Shown here: piece by piece, positions 53,336 through 61,189 of the stretch
Numbering within the stretch: position 1 is the stretch's first letter
Layout of the letters: each line of letters opens with the position of its first letter
Source: Candidatus Bathyoplasma sp. NZ
GTDB lineage: Bacteria > Bacillota_I > Bacilli_A > MAG-NZ
Assembly: GCA_013332095.1 (NCBI GenBank)
Contig: JABENI010000007.1
Coordinates: 62,001 to 126,000 of the forward strand
Length of the DNA: 64,000 nt
Direction: 5' to 3'
Made by a program: the position numbers and the translations under genes
Notes under the pieces: generated by a model
Databases searched by the model: none
What the model was told of the DNA's origin: nothing
The model's input: the letters and a program-made list of their open reading frames with translations, nothing else

Positions 53336-54940
53336 ATGAAAAATAAAAGTTTATTTTTAATTTTACTGATGATTTTAACGATTCCTTCGTTAAAAGCAGC
53401 CGAGGAAACTACAGATATTGTAGTTGAAGAAGAATTATTAGATCCAGGATTAAAAAAAGGTGATTTTTTCTATTTTACTGATAAAGCAACCGAAAATCTG
53501 GATTTATTTTTCACGTTTGACAGAAAAGAAAAATTAGAAAAAAGATTAAAATATGTTAATGAGAGATTAGCGGAATCAAATGCTTTATATGATGAAAATA
53601 AAGAGGAATATGCTAATGAAACACTCGATGAGTATATTTTAGAATTAGAACGAACAACAGAACTTATAAGTGAAGATTTACTAGCAGGTATAAATCAGGA
53701 AGATTTAATTGAAGAGATTAATCGATTGAATGACAGAAGTGATGCAATTATTGAAACAAAAGTTAAAAATGAAAAAGTAAAAGAAAAATTAGAAAATAAA
53801 AAAGCAGATATTTTATTAACAACTTTAGCAGCTGATAAATATGGTGAAAAAGAAACAGCAGAAAAAGTTAAAAGCTTAAGAGAAGAAGGTAAAGAATTTA
53901 AAGAAATTTCTAAAATTATAGAACTTTCTGAACTTAGTGGATTAACTATAGAAGAGATTAAAACTAGATTAGAAACTATTTCTTATGAAGAATTACTTAT
54001 TGAATTAGGTTACACAACTGGAGATGTAATTAGTAAATCAATTGAAGATAAAATCCAACATTTTCAAACTAGAATAGAATCAGATACAGCAAATGATGTT
54101 TCAAAAGAAAAATTAACAGAACTTATAACTCAATTCCAAGTTAGAAAAGATGTAAATCAAGCAAAAACTGTAGTAAAACAATTATTTGAAGAAACTAGAC
54201 AACTTTTAGATGATGAAACATTAACTGAGGAAGAAAAAACTGTTTTAAGAGAGCAAATGGATGAAATTAAACTTCAAAAAAAAGAAATAATCAAAAATAG
54301 TCGTAGAAAAACAACTGAAAATACAAAAAATAAACAATCACTTGAAGATGCAATAAATAAAATGAAAAATGATTATAAAATTGATTCAAGAGATGATCAA
54401 ACTGAGACTACTGAATACGCTACTGAAGATATATTAAATAAAAAAATTGTTGCATTAAGAGAGAGGTACTCAAATGCTGGAACAACTCTAGATCCGGTTG
54501 AAAGTTTACTAAGAACTTATTATGCAAATGGCCAAGTTTCGGTAACTGCATTAGAAGAAAAAATTGAAGAGTTGGAAAATACTTATTTACGCGATGATAC
54601 AGATATAGATGATGATGCTACAACAGACACAGATGATGACACTACAACAGACACAGATGATGACACTACAACAGATACCGATGATGCTACAACGGATACA
54701 GACAACGACACTACAACGGATACCGATGATGACACTACAACAGACACAGATGATGACACTACAACAGATACAGACGATGACACTACAACGGATACAGACG
54801 ATGACACTACAACGGATACAGACGATGACACTACAACAGATACCGATGATGATCCTACAACGGATACAGACGATGACCCTACAACAGATACCGACGATGA
54901 CACTACAACAGATACCGATGAAGGAACTGTTAATCAATAA
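53336..54940 (+). CDS. Secreted DUF5667-like protein with Asp/Thr repeat tail
   Basis: The 534-residue protein has a signal peptide (residues 1-21, ending SLKA), an alpha-helical DUF5667-like domain beginning DPGLKKGDFFYFTDKATENLDLFFTFDRKEKLEKRLKYVNERLAE, and long Lys/Glu-rich helices likely to form coiled coil (residues about 90-350). Residues about 422-530 are tandem DDTTTDTD units, 24 bases each with some 21-base units. No LPXTG motif or C-terminal membrane segment is seen (it ends DEGTVNQ), so it is secreted or held by charge. The Asp-rich tail may bind calcium. Confidence 0.75.
   Translation: MKNKSLFLILLMILTIPSLKAAEETTDIVVEEELLDPGLKKGDFFYFTDKATENLDLFFTFDRKEKLEKRLKYVNERLAESNALYDENKEEYANETLDEYILELERTTELISEDLLAGINQEDLIEEINRLNDRSDAIIETKVKNEKVKEKLENKKADILLTTLAADKYGEKETAEKVKSLREEGKEFKEISKIIELSELSGLTIEEIKTRLETISYEELLIELGYTTGDVISKSIEDKIQHFQTRIESDTANDVSKEKLTELITQFQVRKDVNQAKTVVKQLFEETRQLLDDETLTEEEKTVLREQMDEIKLQKKEIIKNSRRKTTENTKNKQSLEDAINKMKNDYKIDSRDDQTETTEYATEDILNKKIVALRERYSNAGTTLDPVESLLRTYYANGQVSVTALEEKIEELENTYLRDDTDIDDDATTDTDDDTTTDTDDDTTTDTDDATTDTDNDTTTDTDDDTTTDTDDDTTTDTDDDTTTDTDDDTTTDTDDDTTTDTDDDPTTDTDDDPTTDTDDDTTTDTDEGTVNQ
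54600..54921 (+). repeat. 24-bp minisatellite encoding DDTTTDTD
   Basis: About thirteen tandem 21- or 24-base units encode Asp/Thr repeats. All units keep the frame, so changes in copy number vary tail length without truncation. Open frames on the other strand and in other frames of this stretch are by-products of the repeat. Confidence 0.9.
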
Positions 54941-54965
54941 ATGACCATTTTATATCGATATCTAC

Positions 54966-54997
54966 AAAGACACTATTAAATTATCAGTGTCTTTTTA
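54966..54997 (+). terminator. Terminator after the repeat-tail protein gene
   Basis: AAAGACACT pairs with AGTGTCTTT around an 11-base loop, followed by a T-run. Confidence 0.85.
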
Positions 54998-55137
54998 ATT
55001 GCTCAATAATTTTTTTTAATATAAAACAACTTTTCTAGTTCATTAGTAGTTGTTATTAACTGTTTTAGGATATTAAAACGAAACTACAGAAATTTATAAT
55101 AAACTATTTTAAAATAAATATTCAAAAAATTTATCAG

Positions 55138-55165
55138 TTGAAAATGTTACACAATATGATATAAT
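55138..55165 (+). promoter_or_regulatory. Promoter of htpG
   Basis: TTGAAA and TATAAT are 16 bases apart. Downstream, AATACTT and AAGTATT form a possible 5' leader hairpin at about 55174-55196. Confidence 0.65.
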
Positions 55166-55212
55166 GCAATATCAATACTTATGAGATAAAAGTATTAGAA
55201 AGGTAAATAAAA

Positions 55213-57072
55213 ATGAGCAAACTAAAATTTAAAACAGAATCAAAAAAATTATTAGATTTAATGATTAACTCTATTTATACAAATAAAGAAATATTTATAA
55301 GAGAGTTAATATCAAATGCATCAGATGCAATAGATAAATATCATTTTAATTCATTAACTGACAAACTAAAATCACGAGAATACGAAATTTTTGTCTCAAT
55401 AGAACAAGAAAAAAGAACTATTACTATTAAAGATAACGGTATCGGCATGACTTTAGAAGAATTAAAAAACAATTTAGGAACAATAGCAAGAAGTGGTTCA
55501 AAAGAATTTATTGAAAAATTAGGAAATAAGGCAGATCTTGATGTAATTGGTCAATTTGGAGTTGGTTTTTATGCTAGTTTCATGGTATCTGACAAAGTAG
55601 AAGTTATAACTAAAAGCCCATATTCAAAAACAGCTTATAAATGGTCGAGTTTAGGACAAGATGAATATGAAGTAAAAGAGCTAGATGCTGATCTAGAAGG
55701 TACTGAAATTACGCTGTATTTGCGTGAAGATAATGAAGACTATAAATATTCAACATTTTTAAATGAAAGCAAAATTAAACAATTAATTACTAATTATTCG
55801 GACTATATTAAATATCCTATCAAAATGGAACTAACTAAAACGGTAGATGAAAAAGAAGTTAAAGAAGTTGAAATTATTAATTCAATGAAACCAATTTGGA
55901 AAAAAAACAAATCAGAAATTACCGAAGAAGAAAAAAATAATTTTTACAAAAATCAGTTTTCTGATTACGAAGATCCACTGATTACCATTCACACGAGAGT
56001 AGAAGGATTATTAACATATGACGCGATGATTTTCATTCCTAAAAGAGCTCCCTTTAACTTAAATAGTAAAAACTTTGAAAAAGGATTACAACTATTCTCA
56101 AAAGGAGTATTTATTAAAGAAAATTGCTCAGAATTAGTTCCTGAATGGATGTTATTTTCTAGAGGATTGATTGATTCAAGCGATTTATCTTTAAATATTT
56201 CTCGTGAAATGGTTCAACAGTCAAACCAGCTAACTAATATTGCTAATGCAGTTGAGAAAAAGGTCAAAAATGTGCTTAAAAAGACTTTAGAGAAAGATTT
56301 CGATAAGTACTTAGAGTTTTGGAAATTGTACGGTTTAAATTTAAAATATGGCATTTATGAGTCAATGGGAGCTAAATGCGAATTTTTACAAGATTTAATA
56401 ATTTATGAAACTAGCCATAACAGTTACACCACGATTGCCGATTATGTCAAGCGGATGAAAGAAAATCAAAAAGTTATTTATTACGCTGTAGGAAAAAACA
56501 AAGAACAAATTTCATCTTTACCACAGATGGATATGTTAAAAGAATTAGACTATGAAGTTATTTATATGACTGATGATATCGATGAATTTGTTGTTACAAC
56601 TATCAACGATTATAACGGTGTTTCTTTTCAATCAATTACTAAAGGTGATTTAGACTTAGCTACTGAAGAAAAGAAAAAAGAAGTCGAAGAAAAAGCTGTT
56701 GAATTTAAAGATTTATTAGAAGTAATTAAATCTAGTTTAGGTGATAAAGTTGTTAAAGTTATTTTATCAACTAGATTAAAAGATTCACCAGTTTGTTTAG
56801 TGGCTGATGAAGGTATTTCTTTTGAAATGGAAAAAGTATATTCACAAATTCCAGGGCAAAGCGGTATCAAAGCTGGTAGAATATTAGAAATTAATCCAGA
56901 GCATAAATTATTTGATGCTCTGCAAAAATTACATCAAAAATATCCTTTAAGCGTAAATAAATATGCTGATTTATTATATACACAGGCCCTATTAATAGAA
57001 GGATTACCTGTAGAAAACCCTATCGAATTCAGCAATAAGATGTGTGAATTGATTATTGAAACAGCAAAATAA
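55213..57072 (+). CDS. htpG: Chaperone HtpG (Hsp90)
   Basis: The 619-residue chaperone has the GHKL ATPase N-domain (IFIRELISNASDAIDKYHF, IKDNGIGMT, GTIARSGSKEF, GQFGVGFYASFMV), the middle domain with the catalytic Arg in SLNISREMVQQS, and the C-terminal dimerisation domain. It folds client proteins under stress. The gene is monocistronic with its own promoter and terminator. Length matches the bacterial family (about 620-630). Confidence 0.96.
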   Translation: MSKLKFKTESKKLLDLMINSIYTNKEIFIRELISNASDAIDKYHFNSLTDKLKSREYEIFVSIEQEKRTITIKDNGIGMTLEELKNNLGTIARSGSKEFIEKLGNKADLDVIGQFGVGFYASFMVSDKVEVITKSPYSKTAYKWSSLGQDEYEVKELDADLEGTEITLYLREDNEDYKYSTFLNESKIKQLITNYSDYIKYPIKMELTKTVDEKEVKEVEIINSMKPIWKKNKSEITEEEKNNFYKNQFSDYEDPLITIHTRVEGLLTYDAMIFIPKRAPFNLNSKNFEKGLQLFSKGVFIKENCSELVPEWMLFSRGLIDSSDLSLNISREMVQQSNQLTNIANAVEKKVKNVLKKTLEKDFDKYLEFWKLYGLNLKYGIYESMGAKCEFLQDLIIYETSHNSYTTIADYVKRMKENQKVIYYAVGKNKEQISSLPQMDMLKELDYEVIYMTDDIDEFVVTTINDYNGVSFQSITKGDLDLATEEKKKEVEEKAVEFKDLLEVIKSSLGDKVVKVILSTRLKDSPVCLVADEGISFEMEKVYSQIPGQSGIKAGRILEINPEHKLFDALQKLHQKYPLSVNKYADLLYTQALLIEGLPVENPIEFSNKMCELIIETAK

Positions 57073-57078
57073 TACCTT

Positions 57079-57104
57079 AAAAGTGGAAATTTAACCACTT
57101 TTTT
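57079..57104 (+). terminator. Terminator after htpG
   Basis: AAAAGTGG pairs with CCACTTTT around an eight-base loop, followed by TT. Confidence 0.85.
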
Positions 57105-57114
57105 GTTGAAATAT

Positions 57115-57122
57115 GTTATAAT
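57115..57122 (+). promoter_or_regulatory. Extended -10 promoter of the ArsC/YusI-like gene
   Basis: The sequence TGTTATAAT contains an extended -10 (TG then TATAAT at 57117-57122). No good -35 lies 16-18 bases upstream, because the htpG terminator is there. The RBS GAGGGGTGA follows at 57130. Confidence 0.5.
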
Positions 57123-57141
57123 TTTAAAGAGGGGTGATTAG

Positions 57142-57495
57142 ATGATAAAAATTTACGGAGTCAATACTTGAAGTAGTGTTAGAAAAGCTGTCAGCTTTTT
57201 TAAACAAAAAAATATTAATCACCAAGTAATTGATTTAAAAAGAGAAGTTCCAACAAAAGAAGAAATAAAATTATTTCATGAGGATAGTGGTTTAGATATT
57301 AAAAATTTTTTTAATACCAACGGAAAAGTCTATAAAGAACTAGGATTGAAAGATAAACTTGATTCACTAACACTAGATGAAAAATACGGTTTGTTAGTAA
57401 ACAATGGGATGTTAATTAAAAGACCGTTAGTTGTTGATATTGATAAAATTGTTTTAGGCTACAAAGAAGATAGTTACATTGCTATTTGGGGTTAG
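57142..57495 (+). CDS. ArsC/YusI-like thioredoxin-fold protein with in-frame TGA (candidate selenoprotein)
   Basis: From ATG 57142 to TAG 57495 there are 117 codons with one internal TGA (57169-57171, codon 10). The rest matches the ArsC/Spx/YusI family along its length: MIKIYGVNT, then SSVRKAVSFFKQKNINHQVIDLKREVPTKEEI, GLDIKNFFNTNGKVYKELGLKDKL and GMLIKRPLVVD. Family members have the catalytic Cys at this codon (C-x-x-C-R-K-A); here it is TGA and the second Cys is Val. TGA is a stop elsewhere in this window, so the gene is either a selenocysteine gene or a very recent nonsense mutant at the catalytic codon. RBS GAGGGGTGA is strong. A SECIS-like hairpin follows the TGA. Role: thiol/selenol redox chemistry, unknown substrate; true arsenate reduction is not implied. 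Confidence 0.75.
57179..57203 (+). promoter_or_regulatory. SECIS-like hairpin after the in-frame TGA
   Basis: TTAGAAAAGC pairs with GCTTTTTTAA (10 bp, one G-T) around a UGUCA loop. The stem starts 8 bases after the TGA; 17 bases separate the TGA from the loop. Known bacterial SECIS elements have a stem of about 4-16 bp, an apical loop 16-37 bases after UGA and a G within the first two loop bases; all fit. The loop GU matches the GU that SelB contacts in the E. coli fdhF element. Confidence 0.65.
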
Positions 57496-57724
57496 TCTAA
57501 AAATAAAAGAAGAATTATAAATTGATAAAAATTTACCGACACAAAAAACTGTGAAAGTAAGTTTTTTTTTATTAAAAAAATCATAATATTATTAAAATTA
57601 ATATTTAATTACAATGTTTTTTTATAATTAAATTGTCTTATAGTAACAATTATTTTTAAATTTTTAAAAAAAACATGTATTTCCCTCGAAAATTAAAGAT
57701 TTTTAAAATAAATTGAAAATATGC

Positions 57725-57753
57725 TTGATATTTTTATCAATATAGTTTATGCT
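57725..57753 (+). promoter_or_regulatory. Promoter of the metY-metA operon
   Basis: TTGATA at 57725 and TATGCT at 57748 are separated by 17 bases; expected start near 57760. Confidence 0.65.
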
Positions 57754-57782
57754 ATTTAAAAGTATTTTGAGGGGATGATAGT

Positions 57783-57863
57783 ATGAGATTTATAATTAAG
57801 GAAAAATCATTTATAATTCTTTATCTTTTTAGTAAACGAATGTTAGGGCGAAATATTAACTAA
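57783..57863 (+). CDS. Possible 26-residue leader peptide before metY
   Basis: An ATG with a good RBS (GAGGGGATGA) opens a 26-codon frame that ends 49 bases before metY. The peptide is basic and hydrophobic (RFIIKEKSFIILYLFSKRM). It contains no run of Met or Cys codons, so ordinary attenuation is not obvious. It may be a small membrane peptide or chance. Confidence 0.3.
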   Translation: MRFIIKEKSFIILYLFSKRMLGRNIN

Positions 57864-57912
57864 CTATAAAATTCAAAAAAACTAAAAAAGAAAATATAAA
57901 GGAGATTTAAAA

Positions 57913-59193
57913 ATGGAAACAAAAAATTATAGTATAGAAACATTATGTGTAACATCAACAGAAGAATTTGTTGATGGAGAACCAAGAGTATTTCCGATAG
58001 TCCAAAGTACTACTTATAATTACAAAGATACAGAGTACATCGCTGACCTGTTTGACTTAAAAAAACTTGGTCACATGTATTCAAGAATTTCCAACCCTAC
58101 TGTCGGAGCGTTTGAAAATAAAATGGCAGCATTAGAAGGTGGAGTCGGTGCAGTAGGAACTTCATCAGGACAAGGTGCTTTACAGATGGCGATATTAACT
58201 ATCTGCGATGCCGGAGCTCATATTGTTGCTTCTTCAACATTATACGGAGGAAATATTACTCTACTTGGTTCATCTTTAGCAAAATTAGGAATTACTACAA
58301 CATTTGTTTCCCCTGAGGCAAGTGCAGATGAAATAAAAAGTTATTTTCAAGAAAATACCAAAGCTTTATTTGCTGAAACTGTAGGGAATCCTAAAATGAA
58401 TGTCTTAGATCTTGAAAAATTCGGTAAAATAGCTAAAGAGCAAGGAGTACCTTTCATCGTAGATAATACCCTAGCTACTCCATATTTATGTAGACCAATT
58501 GAGTACGGAGCAAATATCATTACTCATTCCGCTACTAAATATATCGATGGTCAAGCAACATGTGTTGGTGGGGTTGTAGTCGATGCCGGAAACTTTGACT
58601 GGACTAATGGAAAATTCCCAGGATTAGTAGAACCCGATGCAACTTATCATGGACTAAGTTATACTGAATCATTTGGAAATTTAGCCTATATTATTAAAGC
58701 AAGAACTCATATTTTAAGAGATTTTGGTCAAACGATGAGTGCATTTAACGCTTTTATCTACAATAGAGGGTTAGAAACTTTACATTTAAGAATGGAAAGA
58801 CATGGTCAAAATGCTTTAGAAGTGGCTAAGTATTTACAAAACCACAATAAAGTTGCTTGGGTTGAATATTCACATTTAGAAGCAAGTGATAGCTATAAAT
58901 TAGCACAAAAATACCTTCCTAAAGGTGGAAATGGTGTTGTATTATTTGGTTTAAAAGGTGGACATGAAGCAGGAATAAAATTAGGAAAAGTTTTAAATTT
59001 AATCAATGTAGCAGTTCATATTGGTGACAGTAGAACAGCAATTTTACATCCAGCTAGTAGTTCACATAGACAATTATCAGCAGAAGACCAAATTAAAGCA
59101 GGTGTATCACCTGAAGCGGTTAGAATTAATGTCGGAATTGAAAATGTGGCTGATATTATTAAAGATTTAGAAAATGGGTTAAAGGAATTGTAA
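57913..59193 (+). CDS. metY: O-acetylhomoserine sulfhydrylase
   Basis: The 426-residue PLP enzyme of the Cys/Met metabolism family turns O-acetylhomoserine and sulfide into homocysteine. It has FPIVQSTTYNYKD near the start, MYSRISNPTVGAFENKMAALEGG, and the PLP lysine in THSATKYIDGQATCVGG (Lys209). The length and the long C-terminal half (VAVHIGDSRTAILHPASSSHRQL) mark MetY rather than MetB/CGS (about 380). RBS AAGGAGA. metA follows by one base. Confidence 0.95.
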   Translation: METKNYSIETLCVTSTEEFVDGEPRVFPIVQSTTYNYKDTEYIADLFDLKKLGHMYSRISNPTVGAFENKMAALEGGVGAVGTSSGQGALQMAILTICDAGAHIVASSTLYGGNITLLGSSLAKLGITTTFVSPEASADEIKSYFQENTKALFAETVGNPKMNVLDLEKFGKIAKEQGVPFIVDNTLATPYLCRPIEYGANIITHSATKYIDGQATCVGGVVVDAGNFDWTNGKFPGLVEPDATYHGLSYTESFGNLAYIIKARTHILRDFGQTMSAFNAFIYNRGLETLHLRMERHGQNALEVAKYLQNHNKVAWVEYSHLEASDSYKLAQKYLPKGGNGVVLFGLKGGHEAGIKLGKVLNLINVAVHIGDSRTAILHPASSSHRQLSAEDQIKAGVSPEAVRINVGIENVADIIKDLENGLKEL

Positions 59194-59194
59194 A

Positions 59195-60118
59195 ATGCCA
59201 GTCATTATACCGAGTTTACTACCTGCTAGTGAAACTTTAAAAAAAGAAAAAATATTTGTTATTAATACTGAAAGAGCAGTAACTCAAGATATTAGACCTT
59301 TAGAGGTGGCGTTAGTTAATTTAATGCCCACAAAAATAGTTACTGAAACACAAATATTAAGAATGCTCAGTAGTTCACCAATTCAAATAAATGTTGATTA
59401 CATCCACCCAGAAAGTTATTTATCTAAAAATACTTCCAGCAGTCATATGGAGACTTTTTATAAAACATTTGCGCAAATTAAAGATAAAAAATACGATGGC
59501 TTAATAATTACCGGAGCACCAGTTGAACATTTAGCGTTTGAAGAAGTAACCTACTGGGAAGAATTAAAAAAAATAATGGATTATGCCAGTAATAATGTTT
59601 ATTCAACTTTACATATATGCTGGGGAGCTCAAGCAGGACTATATCATTACTATGGTATTGAAAAAGAGCCATTAAATAAAAAACAGTTTGGAGTTTTTGA
59701 GCATATCGCAACTTCATCGACAAACGATTTGTTAAGAGGTTTTGATGACACGTTTTACGTTCCTCATTCAAGACATACAACAATCAGTAAAAAAGAAGTT
59801 GAAAAAATCAAAGAATTAGAGGTATTGGCGTACTCTAATGAAGTAGGATTACATTTAATCGCTACTAAGGATAACAGAAGAATTTTTGCTGTAGGACACA
59901 GTGAATACGATAGAGACACTTTAAAAAAAGAATACGATAGAGATGTTTCTACAAACAAAGAAATTGCCATACCTAAAAACTATTTTTTAAATGATGATCC
60001 AAAGAAAACACCAACTGTAAGATGGCAAGCACATGGAAATATGTTTTTTAGAAATTGGGTAAATATCATCTATCAAAAAACACCGTTTGATATTAACAAA
60101 ATAACAAAAATAAAATAA
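59195..60118 (+). CDS. metA: Homoserine O-acetyltransferase, MetA type
   Basis: The 307-residue enzyme acylates homoserine. The catalytic Cys is residue 142 (HICWGAQAG), and the Glu and His of the triad lie in the later HSEYDR and VPHSRHT segments. Residue 111, which decides the acyl donor, is Glu (TGAPVE), as in the acetyl-CoA-using Bacillus MetA; E. coli has Gly there and uses succinyl-CoA. Acetyl use agrees with the adjacent metY. The ATG is one base after the metY stop, so the two are one operon. Confidence 0.95.
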   Translation: MPVIIPSLLPASETLKKEKIFVINTERAVTQDIRPLEVALVNLMPTKIVTETQILRMLSSSPIQINVDYIHPESYLSKNTSSSHMETFYKTFAQIKDKKYDGLIITGAPVEHLAFEEVTYWEELKKIMDYASNNVYSTLHICWGAQAGLYHYYGIEKEPLNKKQFGVFEHIATSSTNDLLRGFDDTFYVPHSRHTTISKKEVEKIKELEVLAYSNEVGLHLIATKDNRRIFAVGHSEYDRDTLKKEYDRDVSTNKEIAIPKNYFLNDDPKKTPTVRWQAHGNMFFRNWVNIIYQKTPFDINKITKIK

Positions 60119-61189
60119 ATAAAAAAGCTCTTGAACTTATCAGACATTGGTCAAGAGTTAACGATAAATAAATATTAATTGAAGCTTTGTTGAATTCTAT
60201 GAACTGGTACTTGTCAAGTAGACACATAATTAAATAAAACTATTGTAATGCATGAATTCGATATTCCATCGGACTCATGCATTTTAATTTTTCTTAATAC
60301 CTGCGGTTATTATACTAATATATAAACTTGCTTATTTTCATTTCAAGATCTTGATAGTTTGCGAATTCCTTTCCAATATAAATTTCAGATTTTAATGTTC
60401 CGAGTATTTACCAGGTCTTGACATGCTTTGGGTAATCTCTTGTTTAACTAACTTAGCCTTGTAAGGTTTACATGTATATTGGTCGGTGAACAAAATCGTG
60501 TCCTCCCTAATATATCCTTTTTTCTTTTGTTTTTTAAGATATTATTTAGTGTTCTATGTTTGTTTAAAGACTTTCCATAATTAAATTCATTTAAGACAAT
60601 GCTCTTAAGCATATTAGTAAATGAAGGAATAGTTTATGTAGAAAGTCCAGTATGCAAAATTTTTTTTAGTTGATTAACATTTTAAAAGAGTAAATAAAAT
60701 TAGACAATGGATAAAATAGGGATATTTGTGATAATGCTAAAATAACAAAATATTATAAACAAATTCAGTCATATATATAAGCATAAACTTTAAAGGCTAG
60801 TAATTATAAAATTAGTAGGAAGTAGGGAAGGCATTTATTGATTCAAGGTTCAAGGCATTTGCCGGAGATAGAAAAAATTTAAATATCAGAGCAGAAGTAC
60901 AAATGATTTAGGACATTAAATTTACATTGATATCGTGTACAGTAACTAATAATTAAGAACAACAATAATTAGATATAAACAATGGTGTTATATCACCTAA
61001 CAACAGTTGAATTGAAAGCACAACTAGATGAAAATAGAAAAGTAGTAATTGAGCCAAAAATAATTGGCTAATAATAGTAATATTCCCTTTATTGCTTATT
61101 TATCAGTGAAAAACAATGGTTGCAAAAAAAAATACAATTTTCGTTAATATATGTTACAATCACTATTAAGAAAGATAAAGGAGAAAAAA
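60119..61189. other. 1-kb decayed region with IS remnant
   Basis: The left half holds a broken IS3-family transposase on the minus strand (see next entry). The rest has many stops in all frames and only short decayed frames, such as one at about 60981-61070 (VELKAQLDENRKVVIEPKIIG). A hairpin with seven-base arms (CTCTTGA/TCAAGAG, 60128-60157) follows metA but has no T-run. Confidence 0.6.
60197..60600 (-). pseudogene. Decayed IS3-family (IS150-type) transposase, OrfB C-terminus
   Basis: Read on the minus strand and shifting frame, it gives TILFTDQ, then KQEITQSMSRPGKYSE (the QSMSR-x-G motif), FANYQDLEMKISKFIY, YNNRRY and EKLKCMSPMEYRIHAL. These are the consecutive C-terminal motifs of IS3 OrfB (DQ-like, SMSRKGN, F-K-S-Y-E-E, YYNNKR, LKGMSPVEYR). 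In-frame stops and frameshifts show that it is dead. The bases TGAACTGGTACTTGTCA at 60199 look like the outer IS end. Confidence 0.8.

Larger units (their letters stand above)
57496..57912 (+). other. 417-base region with weak terminator, metY promoter and a possible leader ORF
   Basis: A weak hairpin with T-run (about 57545-57570) could end the ArsC-like gene. TTGATA and TATGCT, 17 bases apart (57725-57753), form a good promoter. No SAM riboswitch, T-box or CymR-like site was recognised. Confidence 0.55.

Noticed and set aside
54583-54944. Long open frames on the minus strand and in another plus frame across the Asp/Thr repeat
   Set aside because: They are by-products of the 24-bp repeat, with runs of Ser/Val or Met/Gln, no RBS and no independent features.
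57169-57171. TGA read as Trp (Mycoplasma-type code)
   Set aside because: Several genes here end in TGA with well-placed overlaps to the next start (mutS/mutL, mutL/miaA, rimP/nusA), and Trp is TGG throughout. One TGA in one gene does not support a reassigned code.
57496-57912. SAM (S-box) riboswitch before metY
   Set aside because: None of the conserved S-box segments is present in the leader.
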